DNA from: Terrimonas_B sp041743125
GTDB taxonomy: Bacteria; Bacteroidota; Bacteroidia; Chitinophagales; Chitinophagaceae
DNA: 64,000 nucleotides
Reading direction: 5' to 3'
Assembly: GCA_041743125.1 (NCBI GenBank)
Contig: JBGTNK010000045.1
Coordinates: 18,022 to 82,021 of the forward strand
Shown piece after piece: positions 56,171 through 64,000 of this stretch. The notes beneath the pieces were generated by a model. It was not told the origin of the DNA and did not search any database. It was given only the letters and a program-made list of their open reading frames with translations. Each line of letters starts with the position of its first letter. Position 1 is the stretch's first letter. The position numbers and the translations under genes were made by a program.

Positions 56171-57619
56171 ATGCTTCACATGAAAACAACTATTGGTTTT
56201 TTGGCCTTGCTGGGTATGCTGGCTATTTCTTGTAAAAAAAATAATACAGAGAAATTGGTGCCACCTCCAAATTCGGGGCCCTCTGCTACAAGTGTGGATC
56301 AATTAATGGACTCTGTTTTTCTATTTTCAAAGGAAGTTTATTTCTGGAACGATCGTATACCTACGTACGAACAGTTTAATCCCCGGCAGTACAAGGGTAG
56401 CGATGAATTAAAGTCGGAGCAAAACGTGATGAGTGCCATCCGCAATTTGCAGCCTCTGGACAAGTATAGTTTTGTTACCACCAGGGAAGAATCAGAGGGA
56501 CTGCAAACAGGATTGGATAAGGATTTTGGTTTTTTTGTAAAGTCAGCATCGGTTGATCAGTCAGCACCTGTTGATTCTATTTATTGGTTTGTGTCTTATG
56601 TTTACGACCAATCCACTGCCGGGGCAGCAGGCGTAAAAAGAGGCTGGAGGATTAACAAAATAAACGGAAATCAGCTTACCTATGACCAGGCAGGCATTAA
56701 TACGTTAAACTCCGTTTTTTTTGGAACTACTACGTCAGCCAGTTTTGAATTTATTAAACCTGATAATAGTGTTGCAACAGCTTCATTGAATAAAAGTAGT
56801 TTCCAGGCCAATTCTGTGCTATTCAAAGGGATATTAAATCCAAATGGGAAAAAAGTGGGATACATTGTTTTTAACCAGTTTTTTGGTGCCCCGTCCCGGA
56901 CAGAATTAAGCAATGCATTCAACTCTTTTCAATCGGAAGGAATAACGGATTTGATTGTAGATTTAAGATATAATCGCGGCGGCTCAACGGAAACACAGGA
57001 TAACCTGGCTAACCTTATAGCTCCACAGGCTGCCAATGGTCAAAAAATGTACACCTACCAATTTAACACTCAATTGCAGAGTGGAAATTTCCCTCTTTTA
57101 AAGAATAAGCAAGGTTTTGAAAACGTATCTTTTTCAGAGATTGTTAACACAGTGAAATATAAAAAGGTGGGGACCCTGAACTTGGGCCGGGTATTTTTTA
57201 TCGTTAGCCAATCAAGCGCATCTGCCAGCGAACTTATTATAAATAACCTGAAACCCTATATGGATGTAAAACTTATAGGTGATACCACTTATGGTAAGCC
57301 CGTTGGTTTTTTTCCAATACAAATAGGCAAGTATGCCATATATCCTGTTTCATTCAGAACGATTAACAGCGCCGGCAATGCAGATTACTATTCAGGATTT
57401 GTACCGGACAAACTGGCTTCTGATGGAGTAACTAAAGATTGGGGGGATGTTATGGAGCCTTCATTAGCTGCGGCTTTGAATTATATATCAACAGGCACTT
57501 TTGGAAGACCTGCAGAAAACGGTTTACGGAAATTAAGATTGGATGCAGAGCAAATAACAAAACCAATACAAAGCAGGTTAGAGGCCAATAAGTTTAACGG
57601 AATGTATAAAGAGAATTAA
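56171..57619 (+). CDS. S41-family (C-terminal processing) peptidase, lipoprotein
   Basis: A 482-residue envelope protease. Lipoprotein signal with Cys21 (LAISC). A short helical N-terminal region, a PDZ-like domain (GAAGVKRGWRINKINGNQLTY), then the S41 core with IVDLRYNRGGSTET and the catalytic serine in SQSSASASELI, followed by the lysine-containing TTYGKPVGFF. Likely surface or periplasmic, with unknown substrate. A second ATG at 56180 could be the start. Convergent with a small secreted gene, with three bases between. Confidence 0.93.
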   Translation: MLHMKTTIGFLALLGMLAISCKKNNTEKLVPPPNSGPSATSVDQLMDSVFLFSKEVYFWNDRIPTYEQFNPRQYKGSDELKSEQNVMSAIRNLQPLDKYSFVTTREESEGLQTGLDKDFGFFVKSASVDQSAPVDSIYWFVSYVYDQSTAGAAGVKRGWRINKINGNQLTYDQAGINTLNSVFFGTTTSASFEFIKPDNSVATASLNKSSFQANSVLFKGILNPNGKKVGYIVFNQFFGAPSRTELSNAFNSFQSEGITDLIVDLRYNRGGSTETQDNLANLIAPQAANGQKMYTYQFNTQLQSGNFPLLKNKQGFENVSFSEIVNTVKYKKVGTLNLGRVFFIVSQSSASASELIINNLKPYMDVKLIGDTTYGKPVGFFPIQIGKYAIYPVSFRTINSAGNADYYSGFVPDKLASDGVTKDWGDVMEPSLAAALNYISTGTFGRPAENGLRKLRLDAEQITKPIQSRLEANKFNGMYKEN

Positions 57620-57622
57620 TTT

Positions 57623-57886
57623 TTATTTTCCTGTTCTTTTCCTTCTCCTGCAATTTTCTTTTTTGGTTTTACTATTGACAGGAGTATCTTTTTCAGAAAT
57701 AATTCCAGAAGGGGTTTGCAGAAGCTCCTTCTTTTTTATTTCCCTTTCAAGTAAACGATCTGCTTCTTCTGAATTATGAATATCCTTAAAGGCTTTTACA
57801 GAATTAGTATCGGACTGCGCGGTTGCCGAAAAGCAAATGATCATTGCTACTAGTAGTTTAAAAAAATTAAGACTGGCTTTTTTCAT
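57623..57886 (-). CDS. Small secreted charged hypothetical protein
   Basis: An 87-residue protein with a signal peptide (MKKASLNFFKLLVAMIICFSATAQ, cut after TA-Q). The mature part is charged and ends in a basic cluster (KKENCRRRKRTGK). No domain recognised. It ends three bases from the S41 protease gene, reading towards it. A signal peptide and good start support a real gene. Confidence 0.6.
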   Translation of the reverse strand: MKKASLNFFKLLVAMIICFSATAQSDTNSVKAFKDIHNSEEADRLLEREIKKKELLQTPSGIISEKDTPVNSKTKKENCRRRKRTGK

Positions 57887-58032
57887 GTTTAGAATTTGAA
57901 GTATAAATTTTCGCCTTTACTGATGATTAACTTAATATTATTTTCATTTGTTTTATTTAAGATAGACTATATAGGCAACGCAGGGTAAACCCATGGCATG
58001 TTAAAAAAAATAGAAAAGACAACTTTATTTTC

Positions 58033-59217
58033 CTAAATATCAGAAGGTGCCGAAACTCCCAGCCAGGCCATCATTCCAATTCCCAGTTCAATGGCTGATT
58101 CGTCAATATTGAAAGTAGGAGTGTGAACACCAGACACGATTCCTACAGCTTCGTTCATCACCCCCAATCGATAAAAGCAACCGGGTATTTGTTGCGTGTA
58201 ATATCCAAAATCTTCGGCGCCCATTCTTGGTTCAGTTTCTTCTACATTTTCTTTGCCAATAAAAGCTTCCGCTTTTTGCTTTGTTATCTCGTTTAGACCT
58301 TCATGGTTATAAACAGAAGGGTATCCCACATCAATTAATAAATCAATTTCTCCGCCCATGCTGTTAACTAAATTGGTTGAAAGAATCCGTATGAGTTCAT
58401 GAGCTTTAAACCGCCATTCTTCATCCATAGCACGAAAAGTCCCTTTCAGTTTTACTTCATTGGGGATAACGTTAGTTGTTGAACCTCCCTGTATGGAAGT
58501 AATTGATAATACTGTTGGGTTGTGCGGATTATTATTCCTGCTTATAATTTGTTGCAGACTGACGATGAGATTGGAGGCGATCAGGATAGGATCTATGCAT
58601 AAATGAGGCGAAGCAGCATGGCCACCTTTACCTTTTATAGTAATATATAATTCGTCGGCGCTGGCCATCACTTTCCCGCTTCTGAAACTCATTTTGCCAA
58701 CAGCCAGTCCCGGGTGTACATGCAGTCCAAATATTGCAGAAGGTTTGGGATTTTCCAACACTCCTTCTTTGATCAATAAACTGGCACCCCCTGGATTTTT
58801 TTCTTCTCCAGGTTGAAAAATTAATTTCACCGATCCTTGCCAGCTGTCTTTTGTTTCATTTAATATTTTTGCGGCACCTAACAAGCAGGTGGTATGAACA
58901 TCATGGCCGCAAGCATGCATCACACCTTCATTTTTTGATTTATAAGCAACAACATTCTCTTCCCGGATGGGTAATGCATCTATGTCTGCACGCAAAGCGA
59001 TAATCCGGCTATCAGGATTATTTCCCTTAATTATACCTATTACGCCGGTAGTGGCTTTTATCGAGAAGGGGATGCCCATCTCACTTAATTTGTGCTGAAC
59101 AAATTTTGAAGTTTCAAATTCCTGGTAACTGAGTTCCGGGTGTGCATGAAGATGATGACGAACGTCAATAAATTCTCCGGCGTACTGTTTTGCCAGTGCT
59201 TTTATTTTTTCTACCAT
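58033..59217 (-). CDS. M20-family metal-dependent amidohydrolase
   Basis: About 394 residues from the ATG at 59217, where the family N-terminus (MVEKIKALAKQYAGEFIDVRHHLHAHPELSYQE) begins. An upstream extension of 34 codons is open but not signal-like. Metal ligands are in HACGHDVHTT, PGEEKNPGGA, GLHVHPGLA and GAEDFGYY. Relatives are hippurate hydrolase, N-acyl-amino-acid amidohydrolases and acetyldiaminopimelate deacetylases. The exact acyl-amino acid substrate is unknown. It follows the SPOR gene on the same strand. Confidence 0.93.
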   Translation of the reverse strand: MVEKIKALAKQYAGEFIDVRHHLHAHPELSYQEFETSKFVQHKLSEMGIPFSIKATTGVIGIIKGNNPDSRIIALRADIDALPIREENVVAYKSKNEGVMHACGHDVHTTCLLGAAKILNETKDSWQGSVKLIFQPGEEKNPGGASLLIKEGVLENPKPSAIFGLHVHPGLAVGKMSFRSGKVMASADELYITIKGKGGHAASPHLCIDPILIASNLIVSLQQIISRNNNPHNPTVLSITSIQGGSTTNVIPNEVKLKGTFRAMDEEWRFKAHELIRILSTNLVNSMGGEIDLLIDVGYPSVYNHEGLNEITKQKAEAFIGKENVEETEPRMGAEDFGYYTQQIPGCFYRLGVMNEAVGIVSGVHTPTFNIDESAIELGIGMMAWLGVSAPSDI

Positions 59218-59336
59218 TTTACAAAAATAGGGTTTAGCGGAGCAGCCGAAAGGCAAAACAAAAACAAGGCTAATAGAAAATGAATAGAAATATAACCGGG
59301 GTAAGATGCTACATGACAAACTGGTTTCAATGAAGA

Positions 59337-59783
59337 TTACATATCATCTTCATACAGTTTATCCAATTTATACTCCACAATATCATGCATGATATAAACG
59401 CCTTTTGGGAAATAGACATTCAATCTTTGTTGGTAATCTTCAGCTTCTTTACGGTCTTTAAAATTGCCGGCTTTTACTTTGTAATATGGAGTCTGATGCC
59501 AGAGGTAGGCCTTTAGTTCGGGAAAATAAGTATAGATCTTTGTTTTGGCAGCAATTGCTTCATCCCTGCTGTTGGTGCTGATGATCATCAACCGAAAGCC
59601 TTTACCAGTCTTGCGGGAGTCACGGCTGGTTACTTCATTAATCTGGGCCTGCTTACTCACCAACAAGTCAATACGCGGATCTTTATGAATGGTGACAGTA
59701 CCAGTATCCAAAACAGGAAAACTGGTTTGAGCAAAAATATTGGAGGAAATAAGTAATGCAATAAGAAAAAATATTCGATTCAT
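59337..59783 (-). CDS. SPOR-domain protein, secreted
   Basis: A 148-residue protein with a signal peptide (cut near IFA-Q), a 30-residue linker and a C-terminal SPOR domain (about 60-140), shown by GFRLMIISTNSRDEA and YYKVKAGNFKDRKEAEDYQQRL. SPOR domains bind denuded peptidoglycan glycans at the division site. Probably an envelope or division protein. It lies between the short ALDH-like gene and the M20 gene. Confidence 0.9.
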   Translation of the reverse strand: MNRIFFLIALLISSNIFAQTSFPVLDTGTVTIHKDPRIDLLVSKQAQINEVTSRDSRKTGKGFRLMIISTNSRDEAIAAKTKIYTYFPELKAYLWHQTPYYKVKAGNFKDRKEAEDYQQRLNVYFPKGVYIMHDIVEYKLDKLYEDDM

Positions 59784-59894
59784 GTGTTCGTAGGTTCAAA
59801 AATCTTACCAAAATGAAGTGATAAAAAGCAGGTAGTTTATAAAAGTTTCAATTTTATTTTTTTTGTAGCCAAGATGATCTTCACTGGAATCATC

Positions 59895-60848
59895 CTAATA
59901 ACCACCTCCTGCGCCTGCAATATTTTCTATGGGGTGCCAGGTGGTCTTAATTTCCTGGGTATCCATAATAAAGTACGGCGATTGGCCAGCTTCACTATTC
60001 CAGTCTATTATGTCGTAAAAAACTATACGTTTCAAATTCAATGCAGACTTCTCTCTCAGCATTTGCTGTATCGAAGAATCTTTTTCGCAATAAATGGTTG
60101 CATTTACATCCATATGATCTGCAAACCAGGTAGCCAGTTCGCTAATCTTACCCGTTAAAATATTCACCACCCCACCCGGCAAGTCTGATGATTGCAACAC
60201 TTCAGAAAAAGTAACTGAGCACAAAGGCTTATTTTCAGACGCTAAGACTATACATGTATTTCCACCGGCAATAACCGGGGCTATCACAGACACTAATCCT
60301 AACAGCGAATCAGACTGAGGTGCCAAAACAGAAACAATACCAGTTGGTTCAGGAACTGAAAAATTAAAATGTGAACTTGCCACCGGGTTAACCGCACTAA
60401 AAATCTGCTGAAACTTATCACACCATCCGGCATAATATATTAACCGGTCAATAGCCAGGTTCACTTCTTTTTCTGCTTTCGCCTTTGAACTATCCTGCAG
60501 CATCAGTTCATCGATAAACTGTCCCCTTCTCCCCTCGAGCATTTCAGCCATCCGGTAGAGTATCTGGCCCCGGTTGAACGCTGATTTTCCACCCCAATTA
60601 CTAACGGCACTTCTGGCAGCCACAACAGCATTTCGAAAATCCTTTCTGGAACTCAGGCATATATTACCAAGACTTTTACCTATAGCATTTACCGGCACAT
60701 AATATCGCCCTGATTCTGTACGGGGAAACTGCCCGCCGGTATAAATTTTATATGTTTTCAGCACTTCCAGTCTCTTGGATGGATGTGATTTTTCCAGCCC
60801 ATTTTCATTTATATGCAGCGAGGAGTTTTTGATCGTTTCTTTACCCAT
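59895..60848 (-). CDS. ALDH-like protein lacking the catalytic half
   Basis: About 317 residues from the ATG at 60848 (a TTG 30 bases upstream is possible). It resembles the NAD-binding half of aldehyde dehydrogenases: YTGGQFPRTESGRYYVPVNA, AARSAVSNWGGKSAFNRGQI, and SSDLPGGVVNILTG. The catalytic cysteine region is absent and the PWNFP motif is replaced by PQSDS, so it is a pseudoenzyme. It follows a full ALDH gene by 51 bases, in a pattern recalling ALDH16A1, whose second domain also lacks the cysteine. It may partner the active enzyme. Earlier gene in the operon is deoC. Confidence 0.85.
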   Translation of the reverse strand: MGKETIKNSSLHINENGLEKSHPSKRLEVLKTYKIYTGGQFPRTESGRYYVPVNAIGKSLGNICLSSRKDFRNAVVAARSAVSNWGGKSAFNRGQILYRMAEMLEGRRGQFIDELMLQDSSKAKAEKEVNLAIDRLIYYAGWCDKFQQIFSAVNPVASSHFNFSVPEPTGIVSVLAPQSDSLLGLVSVIAPVIAGGNTCIVLASENKPLCSVTFSEVLQSSDLPGGVVNILTGKISELATWFADHMDVNATIYCEKDSSIQQMLREKSALNLKRIVFYDIIDWNSEAGQSPYFIMDTQEIKTTWHPIENIAGAGGGY

Positions 60849-60899
60849 AATTATTTTTTTACTGAATACCGAAGCCAATTTTTAAACGGCTATATTTTT

Positions 60900-62420
60900 C
60901 TATCCTTCCAGGCTGAGGTAAGGCAATAAACCATGCAAACCACCTTCTCTGCCAAACCCGCTTTCTTTATACCCGCCGAATGGAGATGTAGGATCAAATT
61001 TGTTAAATGTATTTGCCCATATTACACCGGCTCTTAACCTCCTGGTCATGTTAAATATCCTGGATCCTTTATCAGTCCAAACGCCTGCACTTAACCCGTA
61101 AGGGGAATTATTGGCTTTTTCAATTACTTCATCATCGGTACGGAATGTAAGAATAGACAATACGGGGCCAAATATCTCTTCCTGGGCCAAACGATTACTT
61201 TGCGCTACATTGGTAAACATAGTAGGCCTGCACCAAAATCCCTTGCCAGGCAATGAACAGCTGCTTTCATATATATCTGCTCCTTCCTTTTTCCCGATGC
61301 TGATATATTTTTGGATAGTTTGTAATTGCTCTTTTGAATTGATTGCGCCGATGTCTGTATTTTTATCCATTGGATCGCCAACGATCAATGTTTCAATACG
61401 ATCTTTTAATTTGCGAATAACTTCTATGGCCACGGACTCCTGAACATATAATCTGGAACCAGCACAACATACATGGCCCTGGTTAAAATAGATGCCATTG
61501 ATCACCCCTTCTACAGCCTGATCTATTGGTGCATCCTCAAAAATAATATTGGCGGCTTTGCCACCTAATTCCAGCGTTGCTTTTTTAGTTGTTCCCGCAA
61601 TGGATCTTTGAATGATCTTTCCCACTTCGGTGGATCCTGTAAATGCAATCTTATCTATATCCGGGTGATTAACTATAGCTGCTCCTGTGTTACCTCCACC
61701 AGTAACAATATTTACAACACCGGGAGGAAGATCAGATTCCCTGATAATTTCAGCTAGTTTCAATGCGGTTAGAGAGGTAGTTTCTGCGGGTTTTAATACA
61801 ACGGTATTACCAGTTGCCAGGGCCGGTGCAATTTTCCAGGCTGCCATCAACAACGGAAAATTCCATGGTATGATCTGGCCGGCCACCCCTAATGATTCCG
61901 CCTTCCGGTTTGGAAACGCATATTCCAACTTGTCTGCCCAACCGGCATAATAAAAAAAATGATTGGCAGCCAGCGGTACATCAAAGTCCCGGCTTTCTCG
62001 TATGGGTTTACCGCCATCCAAAGTTTCAATAATTGCAAACTCCCTGGCTTTTTCCTGTATCATCCTTGCGATGCGGAAAATATACTTGGCCCTTTCCTTT
62101 GCCGGCATCTTATGCCATGTTTTATTATAGGCATTTCTTGCCGCATTTACTGCCAAATCAACATCTGCCGCATTTGCGTCTGCAACTTCACTGATCTTTT
62201 CTTCGCTTGCCGGGTTTATGCTATCAAAATATTTTTTGCTTGACGGTTTCTTCCACTCCCCGTTTATAAACAGATCATATTGCTTATTAATGTTCGCTGC
62301 ACTCTTACTTTCCGGAGCGGGGGCGTAGTTCCAGGAAGTATCAAATTTTAATTTGAGTGTATTTGATTTTTCGTTTCCATTGTTACTTTTTGTTCCCGTA
62401 TTTTTTTTTGCAACTGCCAT
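60900..62420 (-). CDS. Aldehyde dehydrogenase
   Basis: A 506-residue NAD(P)-dependent aldehyde dehydrogenase. Motifs: PWNFPLLMAAWKIAPAL, FTGSTEVGK, LELGGKAANI with the glutamate base, and the catalytic cysteine in FNQGHVCCAGSR. It lies between deoC (124 bases upstream) and the ALDH-like pseudoenzyme gene. DeoC yields acetaldehyde and glyceraldehyde 3-phosphate, so this enzyme plausibly oxidises acetaldehyde. The substrate is an inference from context. Confidence 0.95.
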   Translation of the reverse strand: MAVAKKNTGTKSNNGNEKSNTLKLKFDTSWNYAPAPESKSAANINKQYDLFINGEWKKPSSKKYFDSINPASEEKISEVADANAADVDLAVNAARNAYNKTWHKMPAKERAKYIFRIARMIQEKAREFAIIETLDGGKPIRESRDFDVPLAANHFFYYAGWADKLEYAFPNRKAESLGVAGQIIPWNFPLLMAAWKIAPALATGNTVVLKPAETTSLTALKLAEIIRESDLPPGVVNIVTGGGNTGAAIVNHPDIDKIAFTGSTEVGKIIQRSIAGTTKKATLELGGKAANIIFEDAPIDQAVEGVINGIYFNQGHVCCAGSRLYVQESVAIEVIRKLKDRIETLIVGDPMDKNTDIGAINSKEQLQTIQKYISIGKKEGADIYESSCSLPGKGFWCRPTMFTNVAQSNRLAQEEIFGPVLSILTFRTDDEVIEKANNSPYGLSAGVWTDKGSRIFNMTRRLRAGVIWANTFNKFDPTSPFGGYKESGFGREGGLHGLLPYLSLEG

Positions 62421-62544
62421 ATTTTATTTTTTTTATCCATCGACTGCAGGTCTGGTCAGCTTCATTACGTCGCACTTATTATCTATCAGTTTACTTTCAA
62501 ATTGATTAAATACAATAATTACTGGAGGGCATAACTGATCTTGT

Positions 62545-63465
62545 TTAATCCACGCTAAAATAATTGGCACTTTGATACAAGCCTGTTTGTTCCTTTACAA
62601 TTTGCATCAATACGTCATTGGCAAGGCTGCTGGCGCCAAAGCGAAACCATTTATTGTTCATCCAGTCCTCTCCAAGCACCTCTTTTAGCATTACTAAATA
62701 ATGAAGTGCCAGTTTAGACTTTGAGATGCCACCGGCTGGTTTCATTCCAATCATTTTCCCGGTTTTATAAAAGAAATCCCTGATGGCTTCCAGCATAACC
62801 AAGGTTACGGGCATAGTGGCCGCCGGCTGAATTTTTCCTGTGGAGGTCTTAATGAAATCAGCTCCTGCATACATTGCTATATCGCTGGCTCTTCTTACTT
62901 TATCAAATGTTCCCAATTCTCCCGTTTCAAGTATCACTTTTAGCCTGGCCTCACCACAAGCTTCTTTAATGGCTGCAATTTCATCAAATACGAAATTATA
63001 TTCACCGGCATGAAATTTACCCCGGCTGATCACCATATCTACCTCATCTGCTCCTTCATTTACAGCATAACGTGTATCACGAATCTTTACTTCTTTCGGT
63101 GCTTGCCCGCTTGGAAATGCTGTAGCAACTGATGCTACTTTTACACCAGAACCTTCAAGAGATTTTTTTGCTGTTTTCACCATTGAAGGGTAAACACAAA
63201 TTGCCGCTACAGAAGGCAAGCCGGGTATAGCGTCATGCGGATGCATAGCTTTGTAACAAAGTTGTTTTACTTTACCCTCCGTGTCTTTTCCTTCGAGGGT
63301 CGTAAGATCAATCATGTTCAACACCAGTTTCAACCCATTTAACTTTGATTCCTTTTTTATACTACGTGTGGTAAAACGGGCTGCCCTTTCTTCAATGCCT
63401 ACCTGGTCAATGCGGGGTGATGAAGTGAAAGAAGGAAGATTTTGAGAAATGTAGGCAAGACTCAT
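62545..63465 (-). CDS. deoC: Deoxyribose-phosphate aldolase
   Basis: Splits 2-deoxyribose 5-phosphate into acetaldehyde and glyceraldehyde 3-phosphate in deoxynucleoside breakdown. The 306-residue protein is longer than E. coli DeoC (259), mainly at the N-terminus. The Schiff-base lysine lies in GADFIKTSTGK, the second lysine in MKPAGGISK. First gene of the operon with an ALDH and an ALDH-like pseudoenzyme. A good promoter lies just upstream. Confidence 0.96.
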   Translation of the reverse strand: MSLAYISQNLPSFTSSPRIDQVGIEERAARFTTRSIKKESKLNGLKLVLNMIDLTTLEGKDTEGKVKQLCYKAMHPHDAIPGLPSVAAICVYPSMVKTAKKSLEGSGVKVASVATAFPSGQAPKEVKIRDTRYAVNEGADEVDMVISRGKFHAGEYNFVFDEIAAIKEACGEARLKVILETGELGTFDKVRRASDIAMYAGADFIKTSTGKIQPAATMPVTLVMLEAIRDFFYKTGKMIGMKPAGGISKSKLALHYLVMLKEVLGEDWMNNKWFRFGASSLANDVLMQIVKEQTGLYQSANYFSVD

Positions 63466-63484
63466 ATTTCAAGATTAAGGGAAT

Positions 63485-63513
63485 CAAAGGTAACAAACTT
63501 TAAATCCTTAAAA
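63485..63513 (-). promoter_or_regulatory. Bacteroidota-type promoter of deoC
   Basis: Reading leftward: TTT at 63513-63511 in place of TTG, an 18-base spacer, and TACCTTTG at 63492-63485, a full TAnnTTTG match. It lies about 20 bases before the deoC start codon. Confidence 0.55.
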
Positions 63514-63866
63514 GTTTAATACATGTAATCGTAAAGGGGGAAACACAACCTTTACCTGGAATAATAGAATAGATTTTTATTAGTTCTGTAGGACCTATTT
63601 TGGTTATCCCTTAAATGATAGGTGTAATTTAAACTGGAATTAGTTTGCTTACACATTTAAGGAAGTTGATTACATTATGAATATAGCAGGCAATTTATAA
63701 ATGAGTTGTTGTGAAAGGATTTTAGTTGTTTGTATAAAACAGAAAAAAACATTAGTGAAACCGGAAGGACTCATTCTTTGGAAGCAATCATCCAGCGTTA
63801 TTCTCTAATCGATCCATTACGAATGTTAGTGGGATTTCTATTCATTAAGATCTGGAAATAAGAAGA
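63514..63866. other. Gene-free stretch at the right end
   Basis: About 350 AT-rich bases with no convincing open frame, RNA fold or repeat. Confidence 0.4.
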
Positions 63867-63884
63867 GCCCCGACTTATCGGGGC
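63867..63884 (-). terminator. GC-rich terminator hairpin
   Basis: GCCCCGA (63867-63873) and TCGGGGC (63878-63884) form a perfect 7-base stem with a 4-base loop. Reading leftward it is followed by T-rich TCTTCTTATTT, as expected for the end of a gene that enters from the right edge. Confidence 0.65.
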
Positions 63885-63965
63885 CCCTCCTGTTTTCAAC
63901 CGTCCATTGTTGATATTTTTGATTCGATGATCGTCTCTTTCGTTAGGTATTTTTTCTCGTCTTTA

Positions 63966-63998
63966 CTACTGTTCTTCTTCGTAATCTGACACAAATGT
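63966..63998 (-). CDS. Possible 3' end of a gene beyond the right edge
   Basis: Reading leftward from the edge, one frame gives ten codons ending TFVSDYEEEQ and then two stops (TAG, TAA). An acidic tail with double stop and a downstream hairpin suits the end of a real gene, but so little is visible that another frame (34 codons, ending at about 63900) could equally be the true one. No family can be assigned. Confidence 0.25.
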   Translation of the reverse strand, partial: TFVSDYEEEQ

Positions 63999-64000
63999 AA

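Noticed and set aside
1..64000. tRNA, rRNA, CRISPR arrays, insertion sequences, phage genes or a known defence system
   Set aside because: I scanned the intergenic gaps and protein list and saw no cloverleaf, spaced repeats, transposase, integrase or defence gene.

Overview
The window looks like one chromosomal piece of a Bacteroidota bacterium, most likely from the family Chitinophagaceae. This is inferred from gene content: a SusC/SusD pair, FG-GAP/ASPIC lipoproteins, DUF1080 proteins, a Nudix-type AraR regulator and a DUF4476 protein. Three promoter candidates also fit the Bacteroidota pattern (TTG, about 19 bases, TAnnTTTG). Base composition is moderate to low GC. I found no rRNA, tRNA, CRISPR array or insertion sequence.

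Layout. (1) 1-10.6 kb is a pentose and hemicellulose region. It holds the 3' end of a GH10 xylanase, then a leftward operon araB-araD-galM-GH127-araA. The operon is preceded by a Nudix-family AraR-like regulator with a candidate operator. A decayed GH51 arabinofuranosidase tail lies beyond the regulator. (2) 10.7-24.2 kb carries a HAD hydrolase, then a rightward glycan-uptake cluster. The cluster has susC (broken by a one-base frameshift), susD, a very large FG-GAP/ASPIC lipoprotein with a sharp internal GC step, two DUF1080 proteins, a GMC dehydrogenase and its small subunit. It plausibly imports and 3-oxidises a glycoside, then cleaves it. (3) 24.4-27.7 kb has a small RGPP-tail protein, a TonB receptor and a small charged protein. 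(4) 27.8-32.7 kb runs leftward: a two-component NtrY/NtrC-like pair, a group III truncated haemoglobin and rarA. (5) 32.9-36.3 kb is the poorly understood trio of circularly permuted ATP-grasp, alpha-E and transglutaminase proteins. (6) 36.7-50.4 kb is mixed: a membrane-anchored trypsin-like protease, a small membrane protein, aspS, an MtfA-like metallopeptidase, an FAD oxidoreductase, a roughly 2,036-residue alpha-2-macroglobulin and a DUF4476 protein with a tandem repeat. (7) 50.5-64 kb is mostly housekeeping: sucD, MlaF and MlaE, malic enzyme, an S41 protease, an M20 amidohydrolase, a SPOR protein and a deoC-ALDH-pseudoALDH operon.

Most genes belong to known families. The points that most deserve a second look are the mosaic ASPIC gene, the susC frameshift, the L-arabinose locus with a degenerate Nudix regulator and GH51 remnant, the deoC operon with an ALDH-like protein lacking its catalytic half, and the ATP-grasp/alpha-E/transglutaminase trio. 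I did not see a clearly new system.
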